A DNA stretch of 7,271 bases from Anaerotignum sp. (GTDB taxonomy: Bacteria > Bacillota > Clostridia > Lachnospirales > Anaerotignaceae), in the NCBI GenBank assembly GCA_017560955.1, contig JAFZDV010000101.1, positions 1 to 7,271 of the forward strand. Reading direction: 5' to 3'. Under the pieces are notes generated by a model. The model did not search any database. It saw only the letters and a program-made list of their open reading frames with translations, and was not told where the DNA came from. The position numbers and the translations under genes are program-made. Each line of letters starts with the position of its first letter. Within the stretch, counting starts at the first letter, position 1. This document shows positions 1 to 5,654 of this stretch, piece after piece.

Positions 1-187
1 ATTCTACTGTATCCGCGGTCTGTACAATCTGCAGAAAAAACCCAGCACATCCGAAGTCATCGACTGGATCCGCGCGCTGGAACTGGGCGGTGTTCCTTCT
101 TACAAAATCAAGGAAACAGTTCCTTTCGCAGGTGTTCTGCTGAAAAAGAACGAAGACATCGACACAATGAGAAGATATCTGAAGTAA
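1..187 (+). CDS. MoxR-type AAA+ ATPase, C-terminal fragment (5' end outside window)
   Basis: The open frame runs from the window edge (first full codon at base 2) to TAA at 185-187, giving 61 visible residues. It contains KKPSTSEVIDWIRAL followed by LGGVPSYKIKETVPFAGVLLKKNEDI. The element 'KPSTSE-hydrophobic-DWxxAL' is typical of the C-terminal lid of MoxR-family AAA+ ATPases, where it follows the sensor-2 region. The ATP-binding Walker motifs would lie upstream and cannot be seen. The gene stops 14 bases before a VWA-domain gene on the same strand. That is the usual arrangement of MoxR ATPases with their VWA partners (known pairs include RavA-ViaA, CbbQ-CbbO and CoxD-CoxE), which act as chaperone-like machines that mature or activate enzymes, often metalloenzymes. 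The family call is fairly sure; the client is unknown. Confidence 0.8.
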   Translation, partial: FYCIRGLYNLQKKPSTSEVIDWIRALELGGVPSYKIKETVPFAGVLLKKNEDIDTMRRYLK

Positions 188-201
188 GTAGGTGAAGACT
201 G

Positions 202-1401
202 ATGTTTACTTCATTTTTCTACCTGCTTCGTGCCAGAGGGCTGAAGGTCTCCCTGAATGAATGGATGAGCCTGATTGAAGCGCTGGATAAAGGCCTTCAC
301 AACTCCTCCTTCACAGGATTTTATTACCTTGCCCGTGCCATTCTGGTAAAAAGCGAAGCAGATTTCGACAAATTTGACGGTGCCTTTCTGGAATATTTCA
401 AAGATATGGAAAGAGCCACCGACGAACTGCCTCAGGAGCTCATCGACTGGCTGAACAAGCCCAGAGAAGAACTGGACGGCAGTTTCACTGAGGAAGACCT
501 CCTCAGAAACATGGGCCTGTCCGAAGAAGAAATTCAGCGTATGTTCCGTGAAAGACTGCAGGAACAGCATGAACAGCACAACGGCGGTGCTAAATGGATC
601 GGCACCCGCGGTGCATCCCCCTTCGGTAACAACGGCGAAATCAACAAAGGGATCCGTGTGGGCGGCAAGAGCCAGAAACGCAGTGCTTTTCAGGTGGCTG
701 GCGACAGAAAATTCCGTGACTTCCGTGAAGACAATGTGCTGGATACCCGTCAGTTCCAGATGGCCTTCCGCAGACTGCGTCAGTTCTCTGCCAGAGCCGA
801 TGAAGCCAGAAGTGAATTTGATATTGACGGCACCATCCGTGAAACATGCGATAATGCGGGCAGCCTGAAAGTGGTTTACGACAAACCCAGAAGAAATACG
901 GTTAAAGTACTGCTGCTGATGGACAGCGGCGGCTCCATGGATTATTACAGCAAGATGTGTTCTGCGCTGTTCCAGGCCGTAAGAAATTCCAACCACTTCA
1001 AAGACCTGCAGGTGTTCTATTTCCACAACTGCATCTATTCCAAAATCTTCAAAGACCCCCGTATGCGCCCTGCTTCTGCCATCCCCACAGAATGGATTTT
1101 GCAGAACATCAGCAGCGAATATAAGGTCATCATCGTAGGCGATGCCCAGATGGACCCCTACGAACTGATGGAAGGCAGCTGGTACTCCTACGGTGCAAGG
1201 GATAAGACACCCGGTATCGAATGGCTCCGCAGATTCAAGGAAAAATACCCTCATATCGTATGGCTGAACCCCTCCGAAAGACCCTACTGGGGCGGCTGGT
1301 GGGCAAAAACCTACGATATCCTGCATAATGAATTCGATATGTATAAACTGACACTGGACGACCTGAATGTTGCCCTGAAAAAGTTAATGGTAAATCGATA
1401 A
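202..1401 (+). CDS. CoxE-like von Willebrand factor A (VWA) domain protein, partner of MoxR ATPase
   Basis: This encodes 399 residues, starting at ATG 202 with AGGTGA (190-195) six bases upstream. The N-terminal part (about 1-90) is helical and carries the family opening FFYLLRARGLKVSLNEW. A linker at about 120-200 is rich in Gly, Lys and Arg and resembles the GGxSPFGNNG...GIRVGG segment of CoxE-like proteins. The VWA fold begins near residue 233 with VLLLMDSGGSMD; D241 and S245 fit a metal-ion-dependent adhesion site, but the middle Ser of the usual DxSxS is Gly243. Further family marks are YFHN (273-276), VGDAQMDPYEL from about 312 (D314 as a likely metal-site acidic residue) and WLNP at 354-357. 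No signal peptide or membrane segment is visible, so the protein should be cytoplasmic. It is probably co-transcribed with the ATPase upstream. A role in enzyme or metallocofactor maturation follows from the family, not from this sequence. Confidence 0.85.
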   Translation: MFTSFFYLLRARGLKVSLNEWMSLIEALDKGLHNSSFTGFYYLARAILVKSEADFDKFDGAFLEYFKDMERATDELPQELIDWLNKPREELDGSFTEEDLLRNMGLSEEEIQRMFRERLQEQHEQHNGGAKWIGTRGASPFGNNGEINKGIRVGGKSQKRSAFQVAGDRKFRDFREDNVLDTRQFQMAFRRLRQFSARADEARSEFDIDGTIRETCDNAGSLKVVYDKPRRNTVKVLLLMDSGGSMDYYSKMCSALFQAVRNSNHFKDLQVFYFHNCIYSKIFKDPRMRPASAIPTEWILQNISSEYKVIIVGDAQMDPYELMEGSWYSYGARDKTPGIEWLRRFKEKYPHIVWLNPSERPYWGGWWAKTYDILHNEFDMYKLTLDDLNVALKKLMVNR

Positions 1402-1406
1402 ACAAT

Positions 1407-1433
1407 AAAAAAGACCCTTTCGGGTCTTTTTTT
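1407..1433. terminator. Bidirectional intrinsic terminator between the VWA gene and ilvE
   Basis: The sequence is A6 + GACCC, loop TTTC, GGGTC + T7. The 5-bp GC-rich core is extended by a perfect A6/T6 arm. It lies 5 bases after the VWA stop codon and 2 bases after the converging ilvE stop codon (TAA at 1438-1436). Its A-tract becomes the U-tract when read on the other strand, so one hairpin can serve both convergent genes. Confidence 0.9.
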
Positions 1434-1435
1434 AT

Positions 1436-2503
1436 TTATTTTACTTTCACTGTCCAGCCATAAGGGTCTTCTGCTTTACCCCACTGGATACCGGTCAGAT
1501 TTTCATAAATTTTTCTGGTCACTTCGCCAATTTCATGGTTATTGACTGTTACCTTTTCCTCCTCTTTTGCAAAGCCGCCGATGGGTGTGACAACAGCTGC
1601 TGTGCCGCACATGAACGCTTCCTGAATGGTGCCGTTTTTGCAGCCTTCCCACAGTTCTTCTACAGAAACCTTGCGTTCTTCCACTTCCATACCCCAGCTT
1701 CTTGCCATTTCCAGAATAGATTTTCTGGTGATACCAGGCAGAATAGAACCATTCAGTTCAGGTGTTACCAGTTTTCCGTCCATGACAAACATGACATTCA
1801 TGCCGCCGCCTTCTTCTACGTATTTTCTTTCCACACCATCTACCCACAATACCTGGGAATAGCCTTTTGCTGCCGCTTTTTCCCCTGCTCTTGTGGCACA
1901 GGCATAGTTACCGCCGCATTTTGCAAAACCGGTACCGCCGCGTACCGCACGAACATCTTCCATTTCGATCAGCAGTTCTACAGGCTGCAGGCCGTTGGCA
2001 TAATATCCTGCAACGGGACAGGTGATGATATAAAACAGTGCTTTATGGATGCCATGCAGGGCAATATCAATATCCGTTGCGATCATAACAGGACGGATAT
2101 AAAGGGACTGGCCTTCCACGGAAGGCACCCAGTCTGCATCCAGTGCTACCAGCTGAGTCAAGGCTTCCAGCGCCAAGGCTTCATCAAATTGGGGCAGACA
2201 AAGTCTTTCTGCAGAACGATTCATACGGGCAAAGTTTTCCTGGGGACGGAACATCTGCACACCGCCGTCGGGCGTACGATAGGCTTTCAGGCCTTCAAAA
2301 ATTTCGCCGCCATAATGGAATACCATGGTACCGGGGTCAAAGGTCAGGCTCTGATAGGGAACGATACGGGCATCGTGCCAACCCTGTCCTTCGTCATATT
2401 CCATCATAAACATATGATCTGTGAAAGATGTGCCGAAAGGAACTTTTGCTGCATCATATTTTTCTTTGGATGTGGTTGTTTTTGTTACACTGATCTGCAT
2501 CAT
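1436..2503 (-). CDS. ilvE: Branched-chain amino acid aminotransferase (class IV, IlvE)
   Basis: This PLP enzyme swaps the amino group between glutamate and the 2-keto acids of Leu, Ile and Val: the last step of their synthesis, or the first step of breakdown. With ATG at 2503 it has 355 residues, the usual size of the longer (BCAT type II) subfamily. Motifs in order are: FEGLKAYR (69-76); FRPQENFARMNRSAERL; RGGTGFAKCGGNYA, with Lys195 the expected PLP Schiff-base lysine; VLWVDGVERKYVEEGGGMN with Glu230/231; LNGSILPGITR; and GTAAVVTPIG. The frame continues upstream to a TTG at 2509, but the ribosome site AGGGGG (2517-2512) is only 2 bases from it, against 8 bases from ATG 2503, so the latter is preferred. 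Another ATG follows at 2500. It is monocistronic between the shared terminator at 1407-1433 and a leader region with peptide and attenuator at 2611-2793, which points to control by branched-chain amino acid supply. Confidence 0.96.
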   Translation of the reverse strand: MMQISVTKTTTSKEKYDAAKVPFGTSFTDHMFMMEYDEGQGWHDARIVPYQSLTFDPGTMVFHYGGEIFEGLKAYRTPDGGVQMFRPQENFARMNRSAERLCLPQFDEALALEALTQLVALDADWVPSVEGQSLYIRPVMIATDIDIALHGIHKALFYIITCPVAGYYANGLQPVELLIEMEDVRAVRGGTGFAKCGGNYACATRAGEKAAAKGYSQVLWVDGVERKYVEEGGGMNVMFVMDGKLVTPELNGSILPGITRKSILEMARSWGMEVEERKVSVEELWEGCKNGTIQEAFMCGTAAVVTPIGGFAKEEEKVTVNNHEIGEVTRKIYENLTGIQWGKAEDPYGWTVKVK

Positions 2504-2610
2504 GGCCAATGCCCCCTTTATTTTTTATTTCTTCCCATATTCCTTAAAATTTTATCTTTTGTATATTTCCTCTGGTTTTTCTTTTGTATAAATGGTATGA
2601 AAACGCCCAT
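2504..2610 (-). other. ilvE 5' untranslated segment between attenuator and start codon
   Basis: These 107 A-rich bases separate the U-tract of the leader terminator from ilvE. Visible elements are the ribosome site AGGGGG (2517-2512) and an 11-bp direct repeat (+ strand tcttttgtata) at 2555-2565 and 2580-2590. No open frame and no convincing second promoter was found. A T-box, which would need a conserved AGGGTGG-type box and a specifier loop, was not recognised in it. Confidence 0.5.
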
Positions 2611-2640
2611 AAAAAAGACCCGAAGAAAAATCCTCGGGTC
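2611..2640 (-). terminator. Attenuator terminator upstream of ilvE
   Basis: Read on the - strand, GACCCGAGGA pairs with TCTTCGGGTC (10 bp including one G-U) around a UUUU loop and is followed by six U. It lies 36 bases past the stop codon of the leader peptide and about 107 bases before the ilvE start. A strong terminator inside a 5' leader, with no full-size gene before it, is the expected endpoint of a transcription attenuator. Its 5' arm can instead pair with leader codons 25-28. Confidence 0.88.
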
Positions 2641-2720
2641 CAAAGCGTGAACATCGCCAACTGCCGCTTCTGAAAATCAGTTTTTCCCACGACAAAGAGC
2701 ACTATTCTTCTCAGGACCCA
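2635..2720 (-). promoter_or_regulatory. Candidate antiterminator pairing in the ilvE leader
   Basis: RNA bases 2720-2710 (UGGGUCCUGAG, leader codons 25-28) can pair with 2645-2635 (CUUUGGACCCG). This gives seven consecutive pairs (six Watson-Crick plus one U-G), a U-U mismatch, then three more. The second segment overlaps the 5' arm of the terminator (2640-2631), so the two structures exclude each other. A third pairing, GAAGCG (2670-2665) with CGCUUU (2647-2642), competes with the antiterminator and would help the terminator state. The pairings are read directly from sequence; that they switch in vivo is an inference. Confidence 0.6.
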
Positions 2721-2793
2721 TAGAAAGGATGCCCAGAATAATAGCGATGATCAGGAAACCATATGTAGCTGTGAATGTCAGATTCATCATCAT
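2677..2793 (-). CDS. Leader peptide of the ilvE attenuator (Ile/Leu-rich, 38 codons)
   Basis: A short open frame with three tandem in-frame ATG codons (2793, 2790, 2787) and TGA at 2679-2677 encodes 36-38 residues depending on the start. AGAGG (2803-2799) lies 5 bases before the first ATG and 8 before the second, so 2790 may be the true start. Using the first ATG for numbering, residues 14-23 read LIIAIILGIL: eight of ten are Ile or Leu, with consecutive Ile codons at 15-16 and 18-19. No Val occurs. The C-terminus is GPEKNSALCRGKN. It is followed by a strong terminator at 2611-2640 and then ilvE. Ribosome stalling in the Ile/Leu run when charged tRNA is scarce would be expected to favour the antiterminator and allow ilvE transcription. 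A small membrane peptide is the main alternative, since the same run is hydrophobic, but position, run composition and the adjoining switchable hairpin favour a leader peptide. Confidence 0.82.
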   Translation of the reverse strand: MMMNLTFTATYGFLIIAIILGILSMGPEKNSALCRGKN

Positions 2794-2831
2794 ACATACC
2801 TCTTTTCAGAAACAAAAAATACATTAGAGAA

Positions 2832-2860
2832 AAGATAACACTTTCTTTTTTTATCGTCAA
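2832..2860 (-). promoter_or_regulatory. Promoter of the ilvE leader transcript
   Basis: On the - strand, TTGACG (2860-2855), a 17-base spacer and TATCTT (2837-2832) form a sigma-A-type promoter. Transcription would start near 2825, about 22 bases before the leader-peptide ribosome site, which is the short distance typical of attenuator leaders. Confidence 0.65.
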
Positions 2861-2889
2861 TCGGTAAAACAAACGGCGTTTTATACAGG

Positions 2890-2917
2890 ATTGTATTTAT
2901 TTTTGTACAATTTTCAA
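2890..2917 (-). promoter_or_regulatory. Possible second, upstream promoter for the ilvE leader
   Basis: TTGAAA (2917-2912), a 16-base spacer and TACAAT (2895-2890) on the - strand form a weaker promoter-like pair in an A/T-rich stretch. A partial CodY-like match (AATTTTC plus a poor second half, 2909-2923) and a 6-bp inverted repeat (TGAATG/CATTCA, 2919-2935) overlap its -35 end. Chance is a real possibility here. Confidence 0.3.
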
Positions 2918-2982
2918 CTGAATGATAAACATTCACAAAAAGTCACGCGCCTCTTTGTATAGATTTTCATACATATGCCCAC

Positions 2983-3011
2983 AAAAAAACTGTGCCCCTT
3001 TCGGGACACAG
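2983..3011 (-). terminator. Intrinsic terminator of the thioredoxin gene
   Basis: On the - strand, CTGTGTCCC pairs with GGGGCACAG (9 bp, one G-U) across a GAAA tetraloop, followed by seven T. It starts 9 bases after the trx stop codon and separates trx from the ilvE leader. Confidence 0.92.
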
Positions 3012-3020
3012 CCAGCATTC

Positions 3021-3338
3021 TTATTTTACAAATTCATTCAGTTTTTCTTTCAGATATGCAGGAGGTACAGCACCTACCACGCCATCCACGGGAATACCTT
3101 TCTGGAAGATGACCATGTTGGGTACACTCATAATGCGATATTCCTGCGCCAGATCCATGGATTCATCGATATCCACTTTTACGATCTTCACTTTGCCTTC
3201 ATATTCTGCGGAAAGCTGCTCCAGTACAGGGCCCATCATTTTACAGGGGCCGCACCAGCTTGCTGCAAAGTCAACCAGTACGGGAATGCTGCTTTCTAAT
3301 ACTTCTTTTTTAAATTCGTTGGATTTGATCTGTTTCAT
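3021..3338 (-). CDS. trxA: Thioredoxin
   Basis: A cytoplasmic protein disulfide reductase that passes electrons from thioredoxin reductase to target disulfides. It has 105 residues, the normal size of a single-domain thioredoxin. Visible hallmarks are the active site W28-C-G-P-C32, buried Asp23 ahead of it (VDFAASWCGPC), the VDIDE strand, the cis-proline Pro73 in SVP, and Gly89 in the C-terminal VGA. The residue after the cis-proline is Asn rather than the more common Thr. The frame extends upstream to ATG 3359, but AAGGAGG (3353-3347) lies inside that extension, 8 bases before ATG 3338 and only 2 before ATG 3344, so 3338 is taken as the start. It has its own promoter (3403-3431) and terminator (2983-3011), so it appears monocistronic. 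Neither thioredoxin reductase nor a glycine reductase cluster is next to it. The family is certain; the symbol is by similarity. Confidence 0.95.
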   Translation of the reverse strand: MKQIKSNEFKKEVLESSIPVLVDFAASWCGPCKMMGPVLEQLSAEYEGKVKIVKVDIDESMDLAQEYRIMSVPNMVIFQKGIPVDGVVGAVPPAYLKEKLNEFVK

Positions 3339-3402
3339 ATTCATTTCCTCCTTGTTCATACTCTCTATCTTAACCAGTTGTTATTTTCTTATGTTTGAAT
3401 CA

Positions 3403-3431
3403 AGTATAACACAGTTGGAAACAAATTGCAA
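3403..3431 (-). promoter_or_regulatory. Promoter of the thioredoxin gene
   Basis: On the - strand, TTGCAA (3431-3426), a 17-base spacer and TATACT (3408-3403) form a good sigma-A promoter, leaving a 5' untranslated stretch of roughly 58 bases. Directly upstream (3429-3443), TGATAGGAATTATTG is a partial match to a Fur/PerR-type 7-1-7 repeat, too weak to call a site. Confidence 0.7.
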
Positions 3432-3601
3432 TAATTCCTATCAATTAAGAATGATTACTGTGATTCAGTCACAAAACTTTTCATTTCACCTGTATATTTC
3501 CGCCGAAAGGGGCAATACTGATGACTGAGGATGTTATTCTCCCCCAGAAGAGTGGTTGAAAAATCATTCTTTATAACATTCTTTCTACTTCTTCCCCTTA
3601 G
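3432..3601. other. Spacer between trx promoter and murI terminator, no gene found
   Basis: No open frame with a ribosome site was found on either strand. Two structures are visible. One is the inverted repeat TGTGA-TTCAG-TCACA (3459-3473). The other is an imperfect hairpin in which GGGG-c-AATA (3509-3517) faces TATT-ctc-CCCC (3535-3545) across a 17-base loop. Neither matches an RNA family I recognise. Confidence 0.5.
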
Positions 3602-3633
3602 AAAAAGGTGTAGGCAGATGCCTACACCTTTTT
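3602..3633. terminator. Intrinsic terminator of the ddl-murI operon
   Basis: A perfect 14-bp inverted repeat (AAAAAGGTGTAGGC / GCCTACACCTTTTT) surrounds a 4-base loop. Its inner 9 bp are GC-rich and each outer arm supplies an A5/T5 tail, so it could work in either direction. It overlaps the last bases of the murI stop codon. Confidence 0.92.
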
Positions 3634-4435
3634 AATAGCGTTCAATATCAATGATTTCAGGCTGATAAGGGAATTTCAGTGCTTTTTCACAGACAGACTG
3701 GAACATATCTGTACTATCAGAAAGATAGAACTGCTTTTTGCCTTCTGCTTCTTCCTGATTCAGCTGATTTCTTTCTCCCAGAAAGTTCATTACACGGATG
3801 GCTGTTGCTTTCGCAGGGTCAACCAGTTTGATGTCCTCACCTACAGTCATACCGATGCAGCGTTTCAGCAAAGGATAATGGGTGCAGCCCAGTACCAGAG
3901 AGTCAATGCCTTTTTCCACCAGTTCATCCAGATAGCGTTTTGCCGCCTGCTGAGAAACCTCATTATCTGTCCAGCCTTCTTCCGCCAGAGGAACAAACAG
4001 AGGGCAGGCTTTTGTAAACACCTGCATTTCGCTGTCTTCTGCACAGATCAGTTTTTCATAGGCACCGGAACGAACCGTACCGGGTGTACCAATGACACCG
4101 ATCTTCTTATTTTTTGTAGAACGCAGCGCTTCTTCCACCCCGGGCACAACTACACCAAAGATGGGCACATCAAAGGCCTCTCTCATGGCATCCATACTGT
4201 TGGAGGATGCTGTGTTGCAGGCTACGATGATAGCCTTTACACCCTTGCTCAGCAGAAAACGCACATTCTGTTTGGAATATTTTGTTACGGCTTCTTTGGA
4301 CTTTGTACCATAGGGCACTCTGGCCGTGTCACCGAAATATACGATATTTTCATGGGGCATGACCTTCATGATCTGTTTTACAACAGTCAGGCCGCCAACC
4401 CCGGAATCAAATACACCGATAGGTCTTGTATCCAT
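3632..4435 (-). CDS. murI: Glutamate racemase
   Basis: Interconverts L- and D-glutamate in the cytoplasm and supplies D-Glu for the second residue of the peptidoglycan stem peptide. It has 267 residues, normal for the family. Two-lobed aspartate/glutamate racemase signatures are all present: IGVFDSGVGGLTV with Asp10/Ser11, YFGDTARVPYG, VACNTAS with catalytic Cys73, and LGCTHYPLL with catalytic Cys184 followed by His186. The start ATG at 4435 lies 15 bases after the ddl stop codon. The ribosome site AAGGAG shares bases with that TAA stop, suggesting that ribosomes ending on ddl can restart on murI. Both genes feed D-amino acids into the same precursor, so joint expression makes sense. The gene ends in its own strong terminator. 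Confidence 0.97.
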   Translation of the reverse strand: MDTRPIGVFDSGVGGLTVVKQIMKVMPHENIVYFGDTARVPYGTKSKEAVTKYSKQNVRFLLSKGVKAIIVACNTASSNSMDAMREAFDVPIFGVVVPGVEEALRSTKNKKIGVIGTPGTVRSGAYEKLICAEDSEMQVFTKACPLFVPLAEEGWTDNEVSQQAAKRYLDELVEKGIDSLVLGCTHYPLLKRCIGMTVGEDIKLVDPAKATAIRVMNFLGERNQLNQEEAEGKKQFYLSDSTDMFQSVCEKALKFPYQPEIIDIERY

Positions 4436-4450
4436 ACTAACTACTTCTCC

Positions 4451-5530
4451 TTACCCTCTGATGCCCGTATCTCTGGTCAGTGCCAGTTCAATAAAACGGT
4501 CCACCATTTCTCTATTAGACATGCCAGCCGCTTCCCACAGCATGGGATACATACTGATGGATGTAAAGCCGGGCATGGTATTCAACTCATTGAAGAGCAC
4601 TTTTCCTGTTTTTCTGTCTACAAAGAAATCCACCCTTGCCAGACCGGCGCCATCTACGGCACGGAAAATCTTTCTGGCAATACGACGCATTTCTTCTGCT
4701 TTTTCAGGTTCGATCTCTGCAGGGATCACCGTACGGGATTCGTTGTTGTTATATTTCGCATCGTAGTCATAGAATTCTGCGGCAGAAAGCACTTCACCCA
4801 CACCGCTGACCATGACATCCTCATTACCCATAACGGCGCATTCAAATTCTCTTGCATCGATGGCTTCTTCCACGATAACTTTGCCATCATAGCCTGCCGC
4901 ATAATCCAGCGCTGCAGACAGCTGTTCTCTGTTTTTCGCTTTGGAAATACCAACGGAAGAACCTGCATTGGAAGGTTTTACGAAACAGGGATAACCCAGT
5001 TTCTTTTCCACCTGATCCATGATCTTTTCTCTTTTTTCATTCAGATCATATTTGTGTACCCACAGATATTTTGCCTGAGGGATACGAACAGATTTCGCAA
5101 TCAGTTTTGTAAACACTTTATCCATAGAAATGGCAGAAGCCAGAACGCCACAGCCCACATAAGGGATCTGCGCCATTTCCAGAAGGCCCTGGATAGTACC
5201 GTCTTCCCCCCATGCACCATGAAGCACAGGGATGACCACATCTACGGGGATCTCTTTTACACTGCCATTTACGATTTTCAGGAAACATTTTTTTGTAGCA
5301 TCTGTAGAAAGGCTCGCAGGAACGCCATATTTTTCCCACTCACCGTTTTTCACATACTCCACAGGGCCATTATAAATCAGCCACTGTCCTTTTTTGGTGA
5401 TACCAACAGGAAGGACCTGATATTTATCTTTATCCAGTGCATTCAGCATCAGCATCGCAGAAGTTCTGGAAACTTCATGTTCAGATGACTGACCGCCAAA
5501 GATCACTGCTACTGTTTTTTTACTGTTCAT
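4451..5530 (-). CDS. ddl: D-alanine--D-alanine ligase
   Basis: ATP-grasp enzyme that joins two D-Ala to make the dipeptide added to UDP-MurNAc-tripeptide by MurF. From ATG 5530 it has 359 residues. Motifs are: N-terminal VAVIFGGQSSEHEVS with the D-Ala1-contacting Glu17; HGAWGEDG (104-111); FVKPSNAGSSVGI in the ATP-binding lobe; the omega-loop FYDYDAKY (253-260); RVDFFVD; and the metal/ATP region LFNELNTMPGFTS (312-324). The tyrosine-bearing omega-loop is the D-Ala-D-Ala type, not that of VanA-like D-Ala-D-Lac ligases, and no vanH or vanX homologue adjoins it, so this is the housekeeping enzyme. The frame stays open up to TTG 5563, but GAAAGGA (5545-5539) is 8 bases from ATG 5530, and the predicted transcript start near 5566 leaves almost no room for the longer form. 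It is the first gene of a two-gene operon with murI. Confidence 0.96.
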   Translation of the reverse strand: MNSKKTVAVIFGGQSSEHEVSRTSAMLMLNALDKDKYQVLPVGITKKGQWLIYNGPVEYVKNGEWEKYGVPASLSTDATKKCFLKIVNGSVKEIPVDVVIPVLHGAWGEDGTIQGLLEMAQIPYVGCGVLASAISMDKVFTKLIAKSVRIPQAKYLWVHKYDLNEKREKIMDQVEKKLGYPCFVKPSNAGSSVGISKAKNREQLSAALDYAAGYDGKVIVEEAIDAREFECAVMGNEDVMVSGVGEVLSAAEFYDYDAKYNNNESRTVIPAEIEPEKAEEMRRIARKIFRAVDGAGLARVDFFVDRKTGKVLFNELNTMPGFTSISMYPMLWEAAGMSNREMVDRFIELALTRDTGIRG

Positions 5531-5572
5531 GTTACCATTCCTTTCTGAGGTGTTTTCCACCAATTCTTTTCT

Positions 5573-5601
5573 ATTATATGCACTTCGCCCCCCAATGACA
5601 A
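5573..5601 (-). promoter_or_regulatory. Promoter of the ddl-murI operon
   Basis: On the - strand, TTGTCA (5601-5596), a 17-base spacer and TATAAT (5578-5573) form a near-consensus sigma-A promoter. The start point near 5566 gives a leader of about 36 bases, which contains a small GGTG/CACC hairpin (5549-5561). Confidence 0.8.
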
Positions 5602-5654
5602 CAAAAAATTATGGAAAAGGCAATAAAATCAATATCTTTCGCACTTTTTCAAAG

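Noticed and set aside
211..1326. - strand open frame of 371 codons opposite the VWA gene
   Set aside because: Shadow of a well-supported gene; no start signal and no family motif.
1535..2650. + strand open frame of 371 codons across ilvE and its leader
   Set aside because: Antisense to ilvE, which has complete catalytic motifs; no recognisable domain and no ribosome site.
2504..2825. T-box riboswitch as the control element of ilvE
   Set aside because: No conserved T-box sequence or specifier-loop architecture was seen, and most of the leader is taken up by a peptide frame with its own ribosome site.
3518..3550. CTGATGA followed by a possible stem, resembling a hammerhead ribozyme core
   Set aside because: The conserved GAAA after stem II is missing (AAGAG instead) and no flanking stem with a cleavage triplet could be placed.
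3878..5488. Very long + strand open frame (536 codons) antisense to ddl and murI
   Set aside because: It lies opposite two certain genes, crosses their junction, has no ribosome site, and its product is a Cys/His/Phe-rich composition typical of antisense reading. Codon bias of the real genes explains the lack of stops.
4451..5530. VanA-type D-Ala-D-Lac ligase (vancomycin resistance)
   Set aside because: The omega-loop FYDYDAKY is the D-Ala-D-Ala type, and the neighbours are murI and ribU, not vanH or vanX.
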